Source: Arthrospiribacter ruber (lineage in GTDB: Bacteria; Bacteroidota; Bacteroidia; Cytophagales; Cyclobacteriaceae). Taken from it: DNA of 64,000 nucleotides. Under the pieces are notes generated by a model. The model made no database searches. It had not been told where the DNA came from and saw only the letters and a list, made by a program, of their open reading frames with translations. Location of the stretch: NCBI RefSeq assembly GCF_019343195.1, contig NZ_RPHB01000008.1:1-64000 (forward strand), in the 5' to 3' direction. The translations under genes were made by a program, and so were the position numbers. This document shows, one piece after another, positions 29,161-38,573 of the stretch (the stretch's first letter is position 1; each line of letters starts with the position of its first letter).

Positions 29161-29577
29161 TTAAAAGCTTTTAGTCTTTCTTATCTCTGACTGACGCATG
29201 GGCATGGCATCTACTGTCTTAAATATGTAAGACCAATTTATCACCTCTTCTTTTCGTAATTTGGCACCACCGTCTAAACCTATCAATACCCAAGAAGGGC
29301 TTTTTGCTCCCATCTTATACCTGCTACTTAATTTTGAAATGTAATCCGCTGAAAAAACAATATCAGAATTGGATTCAACAGAATCCATAATGACAAAATA
29401 GATGATCTTTCTTTCTTCCAACTCCAGGAGCAAACTGTCATTTGGATTTTGCCAATCCAAGTCTTTTTGAGGGAAATAAAGTACTACCCTATTTTTCCAC
29501 TTCAAGTCATCCAAAGACTTGGGACTGGACTGCACCATTATAAGGGCACATAGACCTATTAAAACAAGGTTTATCAT
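29161..29577 (-). CDS. DUF4174-like small exported protein
   Basis: A 138-residue protein with a hydrophobic N-terminus (MINLVLIGLCALIMVQSS), probably a signal or anchor. The rest (KNRVVLYFPQKD, RKIIYFVIMDS, SPSWVLIGLDGGAKLR) resembles the thioredoxin-like DUF4174 family, which has no known role. The open frame extends to a TTG at 29601, but the ATG at 29577 gives the better signal sequence. It lies 77 bp downstream of the metallophosphoesterase and could share its transcript. Confidence 0.68.
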   Translation of the reverse strand: MINLVLIGLCALIMVQSSPKSLDDLKWKNRVVLYFPQKDLDWQNPNDSLLLELEERKIIYFVIMDSVESNSDIVFSADYISKLSSRYKMGAKSPSWVLIGLDGGAKLRKEEVINWSYIFKTVDAMPMRQSEIRKTKSF

Positions 29578-29654
29578 AATCTGTAAACCAAATTCAAACA
29601 ATTCTGTTTAATTTTCAAGTCGTTGACAAAGCCTTTCAGAATAAACATTCAGGG

Positions 29655-30908
29655 CTATTGTTTTTTCCTAAGTTCGATCACTGTAATCTCAGGCCAGATT
29701 CCTACCCTACCCGAAAATGCATGAAAACCAAAACCCCTGTTCACATATAAAAATCTGCCTTTTTCCTCTGCCAAGCCGGCCCAATTAGGATAGCGGTACT
29801 GCACCGGACTCCATCGGACCAATGGGGTCTCAATCCCAAATTGCATCCCATGTGTATGACCAGAAAGCGTGAGGTGAACAGGGTTCTGATTCTTCTTCAC
29901 TTCTTCATCCCAATGGGAAGGGTCATGGGAAAGCAACACCTTAAACCCGTCTTCAGGCGTACCTTCCATTGCTTTGGACAAATCCCCTTTTTTGACAAAG
30001 CCAACACCCCAATTCTCTACTCCTATCAGTGTGATTTCCTGTCCATCCTTTTCTATCCTGACATGCTCATCCAAAAGCAAGCGGAAACCCATTTCAGCAT
30101 GTTTGGCTTTTAGATTTTTTAGGTTGTCTTCTTTTGCACTTTGGCTTGGCCAACTGATGTAGTCTCCGTAGTCGTGATTGCCGAGAACAGAGAATTGACC
30201 ATATTTACCTTTAACCTGTGCAAATTGCTCCAAAAATGGATCTATCTCTTCTGCTTTGTGATTGACCAGGTCGCCGGTAAACACCACCAGGTCGGCGTTC
30301 TGCCCCGCAGCAAGGTCCACTCCTTTTTGTACGCCTTCTTTATCTTTGAAACTTCCTGAATGTATGTCCGACAATTGGGTAATGGTAAAGCCATCAAAAG
30401 CATCCGGCAAATCCTCGAAGTAAATAACTTCCTTGTGGACTTTGAAATTGTGCTTGCCATAAGTGACTCCATAAATGAAGCTGAAAAAAGGAAATGCGGC
30501 TATAGTGATGGCCAAAGCACTTACCCAGGTATTCCTACTTGGAAAGCTAAAATCCTTAGTCCCATTAAAGACCAAACTGAACCCTGCCTGAACATTTCTG
30601 AATATATCCTCGCCAAACAAAATCAGAACAATGACCAGCTGTGTTACCAAAACGGTAAGAAAAACATTCAATACGCGCTGTGTGGCGGAAGTGATCTCTC
30701 CTGCGGAAAATATACCTATAAAGGTAATGATCACCCAAAGTGATATCCCACTGAAAATCAACCAATACACAACATTGATACTGTTGCGGATTTTATCACC
30801 TTCCAAGTTGGAGGTCAGGGTTTTCACAGCCTGAAACACATACCAATTCAGGAAAGTGGTAAACAATAAGACAGATGCAAGAAAAATCAGACTTCCGAGG
30901 TTGTTCAT
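29655..30908 (-). CDS. Membrane-anchored metallophosphoesterase
   Basis: A 417-residue protein. The first 150 residues hold about four membrane segments (LIFLASVLLFTTFLNWYVF, VVYWLIFSGISLWVIITF and others). The calcineurin-like phosphoesterase domain follows (about 165-410) with all metal motifs: ITQLSDIHSG, VVFTGDLVNH, VLGNHDYGDY, LLSHDPSHW and LSGHTHGMQFG. Related YkuE/YaeI-type enzymes hydrolyse phosphodiesters such as UDP-diacylglucosamine or nucleotides; the substrate here is unknown. The catalytic domain would face either the cytoplasm or periplasm depending on TM count, which I cannot settle. Confidence 0.88.
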   Translation of the reverse strand: MNNLGSLIFLASVLLFTTFLNWYVFQAVKTLTSNLEGDKIRNSINVVYWLIFSGISLWVIITFIGIFSAGEITSATQRVLNVFLTVLVTQLVIVLILFGEDIFRNVQAGFSLVFNGTKDFSFPSRNTWVSALAITIAAFPFFSFIYGVTYGKHNFKVHKEVIYFEDLPDAFDGFTITQLSDIHSGSFKDKEGVQKGVDLAAGQNADLVVFTGDLVNHKAEEIDPFLEQFAQVKGKYGQFSVLGNHDYGDYISWPSQSAKEDNLKNLKAKHAEMGFRLLLDEHVRIEKDGQEITLIGVENWGVGFVKKGDLSKAMEGTPEDGFKVLLSHDPSHWDEEVKKNQNPVHLTLSGHTHGMQFGIETPLVRWSPVQYRYPNWAGLAEEKGRFLYVNRGFGFHAFSGRVGIWPEITVIELRKKQ

Positions 30909-31020
30909 AAGCTTTGAGTAATCACTTTGTCATATACAGTAATTCCTGACTTTTGGTTCTGGAATAGCATTTATATTTAGAACCAAAGTGAATAGCTTAT
31001 CAAACCTAACGATTAAAAAT

Positions 31021-31860
31021 TTAAACTTCCTGTATCCTCACCTCTGTTGAAAACTCAGACTTGGCCGTACCCCCGTACGTACCCGCAATGGGTAAAGTAT
31101 TAGCAGGATGAAAACTGCTGGCCAATGGAATATAGTGATGGTCAGTAAATAAGCCCAGACTAGGATCCACTCCCACCCAACCCGCACCCGGAAGGTAAAC
31201 TTCTATCCAGCCATGAAGCTCGTGACCTTCCTCAAGTTCAGAATTGTAGGCATAGCCACTGACGAAGCGGCTGGCCAAACCCAAATTTCCCAGCACATTC
31301 ATAAACATCCACGAAAGATCCCTGCATGAGCCTTCCCTGTTGTGAAAAGTCTCCATAGGATGAAGTAGCCCCGGTTCATATCTTAGAGAATGAGACCATT
31401 CTTTATAAAGTCGGGTAGCCAAGTTGACGAGAAATGTAACAATGTCAGAGGATGCTTCCATTACTTCCATCCCAAACTTTCTCAGCTGTGGGAACTCCTC
31501 CGAAGTGATGTAATTGCTCAGAAACATGCCTGTTTTTCCTCTATACTTAAACTTCTCGAAAGGGTAAGTGACTTCAGGTGATAAAATAAAGGCATAGGGA
31601 TTGAATTCCCTGGTTTCAAGCTGAAGGTTTACAGTGACTTCCAACAAGTCTGTTTCCTCATCAAACCAAACCTGAAAGAAAGGATTGCCTTCTGCATTGA
31701 TCCTTTGGCTCCTGCCGGAAGGATCAGGTGAAACCAACCAATCTGCCGAAAGAATGGAATAATAGGTTCTTTGTTGGGGAATAAGAAAAAGCTGATGGGG
31801 ATTGAGCGGGACTTTTTCAGAATATCGGTAGCTGGTCTTATGCTTTATGGATAGTTTCAT
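31021..31860 (-). CDS. Transglutaminase-like cysteine peptidase of the Anbu cluster
   Basis: A 279-residue protein with an N-terminal beta domain (bacterial transglutaminase N-type, LSIKHKTSYRYSEKV) and a transglutaminase core with the triad Cys179 (NREGSCRD), His216 (ELHGWIEVYLPG) and Asp232 (GVDPSLG). It has no signal peptide. It is the last gene of the Anbu operon, 1 bp after the Anbu stop. In the Iyer et al. comparative-genomics view of this cluster, such proteins cut or transfer peptides made by the ATP-grasp enzyme. That role remains a prediction. Confidence 0.9.
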   Translation of the reverse strand: MKLSIKHKTSYRYSEKVPLNPHQLFLIPQQRTYYSILSADWLVSPDPSGRSQRINAEGNPFFQVWFDEETDLLEVTVNLQLETREFNPYAFILSPEVTYPFEKFKYRGKTGMFLSNYITSEEFPQLRKFGMEVMEASSDIVTFLVNLATRLYKEWSHSLRYEPGLLHPMETFHNREGSCRDLSWMFMNVLGNLGLASRFVSGYAYNSELEEGHELHGWIEVYLPGAGWVGVDPSLGLFTDHHYIPLASSFHPANTLPIAGTYGGTAKSEFSTEVRIQEV

Positions 31861-31861
31861 G

Positions 31862-32602
31862 CTATTGTTCTATAACATTCTCCTCATCCTGAAAAGCCCT
31901 TTGGAGTATCTCAGCAGGCAATTCTTTTACAGCTTCTTTGAGCCTTTCATTCCAAAAAGTGGAAATGTGCTCCAATTCCTTTTGCTCAAACCGTCTCTCT
32001 GTAATGTGGTATTGGTCATTTTCCAGAATGACGGTATCAATGGGGTAATCCACATCATTGGCCGAAATCCTGGTGGCATCAAAAGCCAAAAATGCACACT
32101 TCAGCGCATAATCAAGTGATTCATCATAGCTCAAGGAGCGCCTCAATACCGGACTTCCTGAACCCGAATTTCCAATAATGACAAATGGGGTTCCCCGCCT
32201 GATTTCTATCCAGTTTCCCTGTGGGTACAGCAAGTAAAGCTTAGGGGTTTTGTCATTTTCCAATTGTCCTCCAATGATAGAAAAAAGGTTAAACGACAAT
32301 CCTGCCTCTTCCAGGTACTGCTTATCTTCTTTGGCTACCCTCTTTATCTGATTGCCAAATTCGTTGACAGCCTTATAGAGTTTGTTGAATTCATTGTCCT
32401 GTTCCTCTATCACTTCTGTGAAGTAGGTAATGGCTTTGTCCCTAACGGATCTCAGCCCTGAAGTCATGATAAAAAAGGAGTGTTTGTCCCTGTTGACGGT
32501 GTAAACTTTTTTGGAAGTAGTAGTTTCGGTACCAGAGGTAATTCTTGTATCAGAAAGGCCGATAAGGCCATATTTAGTCTTTATTCCTAAGCAAAAGGTC
32601 AT
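31862..32602 (-). CDS. Anbu, bacterial proteasome-like peptidase subunit
   Basis: A 246-residue member of the Ntn-hydrolase fold related to HslV and 20S beta subunits. After Met removal the N-terminal Thr (MTFCLGIKTKYG) would be the nucleophile; Asp18 (LIGLSDTR) and Lys31/Lys32 (TSKKVYTV) fit the catalytic positions. GNSGSGSPVLRRSL and FDATRISANDVDYPIDTVI match conserved Anbu regions. It overlaps the alpha-E gene by 4 bp (ATGA). Anbu forms open-ring oligomers in studied species; its substrate is not established. No partner ATPase gene such as hslU is nearby. Confidence 0.92.
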   Translation of the reverse strand: MTFCLGIKTKYGLIGLSDTRITSGTETTTSKKVYTVNRDKHSFFIMTSGLRSVRDKAITYFTEVIEEQDNEFNKLYKAVNEFGNQIKRVAKEDKQYLEEAGLSFNLFSIIGGQLENDKTPKLYLLYPQGNWIEIRRGTPFVIIGNSGSGSPVLRRSLSYDESLDYALKCAFLAFDATRISANDVDYPIDTVILENDQYHITERRFEQKELEHISTFWNERLKEAVKELPAEILQRAFQDEENVIEQ

Positions 32603-33576
32603 TCCTGCATTTGATTTTGAGATATAAAGTTATCCTTTATCTGAAAGAAATTGTCATTGATACAGTCAGAAATTGTATTAATTTTCAATTGCAGGTCGTC
32701 CAGATATTCGTGAAGACCTTTGGAAATGATATCGTTTACATCATCAAATTCCAATTTAGCCCTCAAAGCTCCTATGGCTCTTTGAGCACTGTTCATTTTC
32801 CCGTCTGAATCGCCGGAAATCTTATTCAGACAATTTTCGGCCTCGACAAGACAGTAAAATACCGATCTGGGAAAGTATTTATTCAAGAGAAGCAGACTCA
32901 CCACCTTTGCAGGCTCAATATTACCATAGAGTCTCCTATATGTATTGAATGCAGTTACGGACTTAAGCAAAGCTGTCCAATGAAGAAAATCCAAAGGTGA
33001 ACCAACCAGGGATGGCGATGGCAATAGTATGTGGTATTTGACATCCACTATACGGCTGGTCTTGTCGGCTCTTTCCAAATATAGGCCCAACTGCCTGAAA
33101 TACCATCCATCAGTCCTCGCTACTGTACTTTCTCCAAGGCCGTACAACAACAATATCTGATTTTTGATATCTTCAAAAAACTGATGCGGACTGTCCTTAA
33201 ACCAATTCTTTTTTGTCGATCTATTTTTGATAAAATGATAGAGCTCATTAAGCTTTTCCCAAGTTTCCTTTGTCAGATTTTCCCTGATCACCCGGGCATT
33301 TTCTCTTGCCGAAGAGATGGAGGAAATGATGGAGTTAGGATTTTCAGATTCAAATGTCAGGAAATAAATCACATCCTTTCTCTCAAAGCTATCATACTTG
33401 GATTTGTACAATTCCTGGTCTCCTGTGGCAAAAACAAGGGGTTCCCATTGCTCCTTGAGATCAGGAGGTAAATCCAGCATAAGGTTAAAATTGACATCTA
33501 TAAACCTGGCGTAATTCTCGGCCCTTTCCAGGTACCTTCCCAGCCAGTATATCGAATTTGCTACTCTACTTAACAT
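32599..33576 (-). CDS. Alpha-E domain protein (COG2307)
   Basis: A 325-residue, mostly helical protein with the family start MLSRVANSIYWLGRYLERAENYAR and later YFRQLGLYLERADKTSRIVD and FPRSVFYCLVEAENCLN. Alpha-E proteins occur beside circularly permuted ATP-grasp enzymes and Anbu, and are thought to be part of a peptide-synthesis module; no enzyme activity is demonstrated. It overlaps Anbu by 4 bp downstream, while the ATP-grasp gene upstream is unusually far away (505 bp of repeat DNA). Confidence 0.92.
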   Translation of the reverse strand: MLSRVANSIYWLGRYLERAENYARFIDVNFNLMLDLPPDLKEQWEPLVFATGDQELYKSKYDSFERKDVIYFLTFESENPNSIISSISSARENARVIRENLTKETWEKLNELYHFIKNRSTKKNWFKDSPHQFFEDIKNQILLLYGLGESTVARTDGWYFRQLGLYLERADKTSRIVDVKYHILLPSPSLVGSPLDFLHWTALLKSVTAFNTYRRLYGNIEPAKVVSLLLLNKYFPRSVFYCLVEAENCLNKISGDSDGKMNSAQRAIGALRAKLEFDDVNDIISKGLHEYLDDLQLKINTISDCINDNFFQIKDNFISQNQMQE

Positions 33577-34081
33577 ATATTTTTATTTTTTCTCCTTAAT
33601 TAAAAGTCTATGATTTATTCCTGCACCAACGCCCTAGAGGAAAGTTCTGAGATATTTGTAGAAATAAAATTGATATTCAAGGATATTATATTTCTACTGT
33701 ATTTCTATCATATTCCCTTAAATACCCTCAAGTATCTATTAATATCCATTAATATCAATCAGTATCAATATAAACGAGTCTCTATTAATTCAATTTATTT
33801 CGCGAAGCATATTTCAAGTATCCCAAATCGTTTCTCTCTCCGGATCTCCGCTAAAGCTCCGATTTCTATCAATATCCCCGAGTATCCATCAACATCCTAC
33901 AGCAACACCTATTTCCATTTATTTCAATATATTTCTACCATATTTCAATCAATAACTTGTCTGTGGAGGCGGATCCAATATCAATTAATATCCACAAGTA
34001 TCCATTAATATCAATCTGTATTCCCTATTTCAATATATTTCGCGAAGCATATTTCAATTTATATCTATCAATATCCATCCC
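33577..34081. repeat. Degenerate AT-rich repeat array inside the Anbu cluster
   Basis: About 500 non-coding bp separate the ATP-grasp gene from the alpha-E gene. From about 33700 the DNA is a fuzzy array of TATCAATATCC, ATTAATATC and ATTTCAATATATTTC-like words. The 21-bp stretch around TTTCGCGAAGCATATTTC occurs at 33797 and again at 34037 (240 bp apart). A copy of the palindromic element shared with 5593-5628 is at 33951-33988. No real gene is present; the open frame from 33610 translates to low-complexity Ile/Ser/Tyr-rich sequence. Confidence 0.8.
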
Positions 34082-35509
34082 CTATCTATAAAGCACCCAA
34101 GTATCCTTACTCCCCCCACCCTGGGAGCTGTTCACCACCAAAGAGCCTTTTTTTAAAGCTACGCGGGTCAAAGCGCCAGGTATGACATTGATATCATCTC
34201 CGTATAAAATGTATGGTCTCAGGTCCACATGCCTCCCCTGCAAGCCTTCATCTGTCAGCGTCGGAACAGTTGAAAGTGAAAGTGTTGGTTGTGCGATGTA
34301 ATTATCCGGATTTTGCTTGATCAGGTTTCTGAACTTGGCATGATCTTCTACGGTGGCCTTTGGACCGATCAGCATACCATATCCGCCTGCTGCGTTGGTT
34401 TCCTTCACTACCAGCTGTTCTATATTTTCCAAAACATAAGCCCTGTCCTCTTCCTCCCTACAGAGATAAGTGGGGACATTGTTGAGTATAGGGTCCTGAT
34501 CCAGATAGTATTTGATCATTCGTGGCACGTAGGCATAGACCGCTTTATCATCTGCTACTCCTGTCCCAGGTGCGTTTGCTATGGCTATATTTCCGGCCTT
34601 ATAGGCCTCAAACAAGCCTGGAACACCTAAAAGGGAATCAGGATTGAAAGCAAGGGGATCCATAAATGTATCATCTATCCTCCTGTACAAGACATCTATT
34701 TGCTCTAGGCCCTTAGTGGTCTGCATGTACACCTTTTTATCTTTCACGATCAAATCCACCCCAGAAACCAACTCTACCCCCATTTGTAGGGCAAGGTAAG
34801 AATGCTCAAAGTAGGCTGAATTATATATACCCGGCGTAAGAACGCCGATGACAGGATTTTCTTTATCTGAAAGAAACTGCAACATTTTTAGAAGCTTGAC
34901 AGGATAATCCGATACAGGCATCACGCCCAGTTGGTTGATCAGGTCAGGATAGGCACGTTTGATGATTTCACGGCTTTCCAACATATAAGACACCCCTGAA
35001 GGACACCTCAGGTTGTCTTCAAGAATGTAATATTCTCCGCTTTTGTCTCTCACCAAATCGGTGCCTGTGATGTGGCACCAGATACCTTTAGGAGGCTTGA
35101 GCCCTATACAAGGCTTGAGATAGTCTTTACTTTTCAAAATAAGGTCCTCCGGTACTACTCCATCTTTAAGGATTTTTTGATCATTGTAGATATCATCTAA
35201 AAAGAGGTTAAGCGCCTGAATTCTCTGCTTCAGTCCTGCCTCCAAGTGTTTCCATTCTTCGTGCGGGATGATTCGTGGCACAATGTCCAGATGAAGTATT
35301 TTTTCGGTTCCTTGATTATCATGATAGACATTGAAGGTCATGCCCATAGCAATCTGGGTTTTATTTGCAGAAAACTGCAAATGAGACATTCTTTTTGGAC
35401 TCGTTTTTTTGATTTGCTTGAGAAACTCGGAATAATGGGCTCGACAATGACCCTCCTCAGTGAACATTTCATCAAAATTCTCACCGACATGGTAATTTTC
35501 TGTATTCAT
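34082..35509 (-). CDS. Circularly permuted ATP-grasp protein (COG2308)
   Basis: A 475-residue enzyme of the circularly permuted ATP-grasp type 2 family. Diagnostic stretches: NVYHDNQGTEKILHLDIVPR, LNLFLDDIYNDQKILKDG, YYILEDNLRCPSGVSYMLE, VDVLYRRIDDTF and VKETNAAGGYGMLIGP. ATP-grasp ligases join a carboxylate to an amine through an acylphosphate, and this family is predicted to make a peptide or peptide tag. It is the first gene of the Anbu cluster. A metG terminator lies just upstream, so it needs its own promoter in 35510-35622. Confidence 0.93.
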   Translation of the reverse strand: MNTENYHVGENFDEMFTEEGHCRAHYSEFLKQIKKTSPKRMSHLQFSANKTQIAMGMTFNVYHDNQGTEKILHLDIVPRIIPHEEWKHLEAGLKQRIQALNLFLDDIYNDQKILKDGVVPEDLILKSKDYLKPCIGLKPPKGIWCHITGTDLVRDKSGEYYILEDNLRCPSGVSYMLESREIIKRAYPDLINQLGVMPVSDYPVKLLKMLQFLSDKENPVIGVLTPGIYNSAYFEHSYLALQMGVELVSGVDLIVKDKKVYMQTTKGLEQIDVLYRRIDDTFMDPLAFNPDSLLGVPGLFEAYKAGNIAIANAPGTGVADDKAVYAYVPRMIKYYLDQDPILNNVPTYLCREEEDRAYVLENIEQLVVKETNAAGGYGMLIGPKATVEDHAKFRNLIKQNPDNYIAQPTLSLSTVPTLTDEGLQGRHVDLRPYILYGDDINVIPGALTRVALKKGSLVVNSSQGGGSKDTWVLYR

Positions 35510-35622
35510 AGATTAAAAATTATGCTTGTTTTATGGTTTCCTCTTAAGATACTGATTTTGATGGACAATCAGAAGGTATCCCAGTAAAAAACATAAATTT
35601 AACTAAAAAATAATTTTTACTT

Positions 35623-35659
35623 AAAAAAACAGGCAGCAAACATCATGTTCACTGCCTGT
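35623..35659 (-). terminator. Rho-independent terminator of metG
   Basis: On the minus strand ACAGGCAG and CTGCCTGT form an 8-bp stem with a 15-nt loop, followed by seven T residues, 26 bp after the metG stop. Confidence 0.88.
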
Positions 35660-35684
35660 CTTTAAATGGAACTCTAATCAACTC

Positions 35685-37748
35685 TTATGAAATAGTCGAG
35701 CCATCCGCAGTAGCCTCATGAGGCTGTAGCAATTTCAGGCTACCATCCTTGTCTTCCGCCATCAAAATCATGCCCTCAGAATCTATCCCCATCATTTTCC
35801 TCGGAGCCAGATTGATCAACATCACTACCTGTCTTCCGACCAAATCCTCCGGTTTGAAATGCTCGGCCACACCGGAAAGCACTGTTCTTTTGCCTAAGCC
35901 TGTTTCCACAGTCAGTTTTAGCAGTTTCTTTGATTTGGGCATAGGCTCCGCAGTCAATACTTTGACTACCCTCATGTCCAGTTTCACAAAATCATCATAA
36001 GTAATTATTTCTTTCATAGGAGCTGCTTTGGCGTTGGCCAGTTCATTCTTCTTTTTGGATTCTAATAATTTATTAACCTGAGCTTCGACCACCTGATCTT
36101 CAATTTTTTCAAACAAAAGTGCAGCAGGCTGTATACCGGTTCCCGCTTGAAGAATATCACTCCTTCCTGCATCGGACCACTTCAAGCCATCTAAACCAAA
36201 CATACCGAATATCTTCTCCGAAGTAAAGGGCAAAAACGGCTCAGCAACCACAGCCAGATTAGCAGCAAGGTTCAAGGCAATATTAAGGATAGTACCCGTT
36301 CTTTCTTTATCCGTTTTGATGCTTTTCCAAGGCTCAGTATCGGCCAGATATTTATTACCTGTCCTGGCAAAATCCATCACAAAAGATAAAGCTTCTCTAA
36401 ACCTGTAGCGCTCAATAGAGGACGCAATCTTATCTGGAAAGGCTTTGATCTCTTCCAGCACATCTTTGTCTATCCCGTGAAGCTCTCCTAAGGCAGGAAC
36501 CTGCCCATCAAAAAACTTATGGGTCAAGACCACTGCCCTATTGACAAAATTACCGTATATCGCGACCAGTTCGGCATTGTTTCTTGATTGAAAATCCTTC
36601 CAGGTAAAATCATTGTCTTTGGTTTCCGGAGCATTGGCTGTCAGGACATACCTCAAAACATCCTGCTTGCCTGGAAACTCTTCCAAATACTCATGCAACC
36701 AAACGGCCCAGTTACGGGAAGTAGAGATTTTATCCCCTTCAAGATTAAGGAATTCATTGGCCGGAACATTGTCAGGCAATACAAAATCTCCATGTGTTTT
36801 CAGAATGGCCGGAAATATAATGCAATGAAAAACTATATTGTCCTTACCTATAAAGTGTACCAGCTTGGTATCCTTATCCTTCCAATATGGCTCCCAAGCT
36901 ATTCCTTTTTCTGCAGCCCATTCTTTGGTAGAGGATATGTATCCAATCGGCGCATCAAACCACACATATAGCACTTTTCCCTCTCCGCCTTCTACAGGGA
37001 CAGGTATTCCCCAATCCAAATCCCTGGTCATGGACCTTGCCTGCAAGCCATCTCCGGCCTCCAGCCAAGACCTGCACTGTCCCAGGACATTGTTCTTCCA
37101 GTCATTTCCATGCTCTGTAAGGATCCAGTTTTTCAGAAAATCGGTATATCTGGCAAGATCCAAAAACCAGTGTTTGGTTTCTTTCAGCACAGGAGTATTT
37201 CCGGAAAGTTTGGAAATGGGGTTGATCAGGTCGGTGGGACTTAGTGAAGAGCCACATTTTTCACATTGGTCACCATAAGCTCCTTCATGACCGCATTTGG
37301 GGCATGTTCCTTCTATGTATCTGTCTGCCAAAAACTGCCCTGCTTCCTCGTCAAAATATTGCTCTGTGGTCTGCTCTAAAAACTCACCTTTCCCGTATAA
37401 ATCCTTAAAAAATTCTGAGGCGGTTTCATGATGGATCTGCGCAGAGGTTCTGGAATAATGATCAAAGCTGATTCCAAACTCAGCAAAACTCTTCTTCATC
37501 ATTTCATGATACCTGTCCACCACTTCCTGGGGTGTAATACCCTCTTTCTTGGCTTTAATGGTGATAGCCACGCCATGCTCATCAGAACCACATACGTAGG
37601 CCACATCCCGGCCCATGGACCTCAGGTACCTCACATAAATATCCGAGGGAATATAACAGCCTGCCAGATGCCCAATGTGTAGAGGCCCGTTGGCGTAAGG
37701 TAGTGCAGAAGTGACTGTATATCTTTTAAATGATTTGTTATTACTCAT
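35685..37748 (-). CDS. metG: Methionyl-tRNA synthetase
   Basis: A 687-residue class I synthetase charging tRNA-Met. HIGH motif at residues 24-27 (PLHIGHLAG), zinc knuckle [18 protein letters not shown], and the KMSKS-equivalent KISTSR in [15 protein letters not shown]. The anticodon-binding helical domain follows. A C-terminal EMAP-type tRNA-binding OB domain (about 580-687, [36 protein letters not shown]) is fused, as in other long bacterial MetRS. The frame opens at a TTG (37754) but the ATG at 37748 is the likely start. A TetR gene ends 46 bp upstream in the same direction. Confidence 0.97.
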   Translation of the reverse strand: MSNNKSFKRYTVTSALPYANGPLHIGHLAGCYIPSDIYVRYLRSMGRDVAYVCGSDEHGVAITIKAKKEGITPQEVVDRYHEMMKKSFAEFGISFDHYSRTSAQIHHETASEFFKDLYGKGEFLEQTTEQYFDEEAGQFLADRYIEGTCPKCGHEGAYGDQCEKCGSSLSPTDLINPISKLSGNTPVLKETKHWFLDLARYTDFLKNWILTEHGNDWKNNVLGQCRSWLEAGDGLQARSMTRDLDWGIPVPVEGGEGKVLYVWFDAPIGYISSTKEWAAEKGIAWEPYWKDKDTKLVHFIGKDNIVFHCIIFPAILKTHGDFVLPDNVPANEFLNLEGDKISTSRNWAVWLHEYLEEFPGKQDVLRYVLTANAPETKDNDFTWKDFQSRNNAELVAIYGNFVNRAVVLTHKFFDGQVPALGELHGIDKDVLEEIKAFPDKIASSIERYRFREALSFVMDFARTGNKYLADTEPWKSIKTDKERTGTILNIALNLAANLAVVAEPFLPFTSEKIFGMFGLDGLKWSDAGRSDILQAGTGIQPAALLFEKIEDQVVEAQVNKLLESKKKNELANAKAAPMKEIITYDDFVKLDMRVVKVLTAEPMPKSKKLLKLTVETGLGKRTVLSGVAEHFKPEDLVGRQVVMLINLAPRKMMGIDSEGMILMAEDKDGSLKLLQPHEATADGSTIS

Positions 37749-37794
37749 GTTCAAAAATTATAAAATATAAATCTGTTTGGATGATATTATCAAT

Positions 37795-38427
37795 TTAAGT
37801 TTGCTGATAAGCTTCTTTTGCTTCTTCTGTCAGGATACCCTGGTAAATGATCTGAATGGCCTGATCATAAATCTCTGCGGTTTTCAGCCCCATCCCATCT
37901 CTCATTTCTTTGGGAAACTGAGCGAGAAACTTTGGATCTATCAGACTTTGTATGGCCGAAGCATACATAAAGACTACCAGACTGATGTTTACATGAGAGG
38001 CAACATATCCTTTTTCTTTCCCCTCTTCTATAAGTTTTTGAAAACGCAGGTATGCCGATTCACGGATGTATTCCTGAAGCTCCTTCCAAACTTCCGGTGC
38101 ATGATCACGAAGGTCTTCCAATAGTTCCGGATTGATTGGTGCCAGATCTGTTGCCACTACCGTTAGGAGAGACTTCAGCTTAGCCGCGAAAGTGATGTAC
38201 TTATTTTCCAGCAAAGTCTGTACTTTGATGGCCAGTTTGGTTTTGAGAACATCAAAGGTTGCCGATAGCAACTCCAGCTTTCCGGGAAAATATTTGTACA
38301 GGGTCTTTTTGCTCATGGATAACTCCTGGGATATGTCATCCATGGTGGTGTTTTTGTATCCCTGCCTCAAAAAGAGCTGGTAGGACACATCCAAAATCCG
38401 GTTTTCTATATCTGCTTTTTTACTCAT
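37795..38427 (-). CDS. TetR/AcrR-family regulator
   Basis: A 210-residue regulator. The N-terminal HTH (about 5-52) reads ADIENRILDVSYQLFLRQGY, TTMDDISQELSMSKKTLYKYF. The C-terminal helical ligand domain is unassigned. ATG at 38427 starts just before helix 1; the frame extends to 38478 but the added residues are not TetR-like. It precedes metG in the same direction (46 bp) without an evident terminator. Target and ligand cannot be told from sequence. Confidence 0.88.
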   Translation of the reverse strand: MSKKADIENRILDVSYQLFLRQGYKNTTMDDISQELSMSKKTLYKYFPGKLELLSATFDVLKTKLAIKVQTLLENKYITFAAKLKSLLTVVATDLAPINPELLEDLRDHAPEVWKELQEYIRESAYLRFQKLIEEGKEKGYVASHVNISLVVFMYASAIQSLIDPKFLAQFPKEMRDGMGLKTAEIYDQAIQIIYQGILTEEAKEAYQQT

Positions 38428-38573
38428 AATGCCGTAATGGGAGGCAAATATAATTAATCCCTCCCACATACAGACCAATGCAATAAAATCACTTCCTGTC
38501 TAATCTTTCCTTTGTGATTGCATGGACAAAGCTTAATTTTGACTGTTACACTTTAAGAATATTTTGAAATTTT

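Noticed and set aside
33610-34008. A 132-codon plus-strand frame between the alpha-E and ATP-grasp genes
   Set aside because: The translation is low-complexity Ile/Ser/Tyr sequence derived from AT-rich repeats.
33700-34080. CRISPR array
   Set aside because: Repeat words are degenerate, vary in spacing and have no uniform spacers; no cas genes are nearby.
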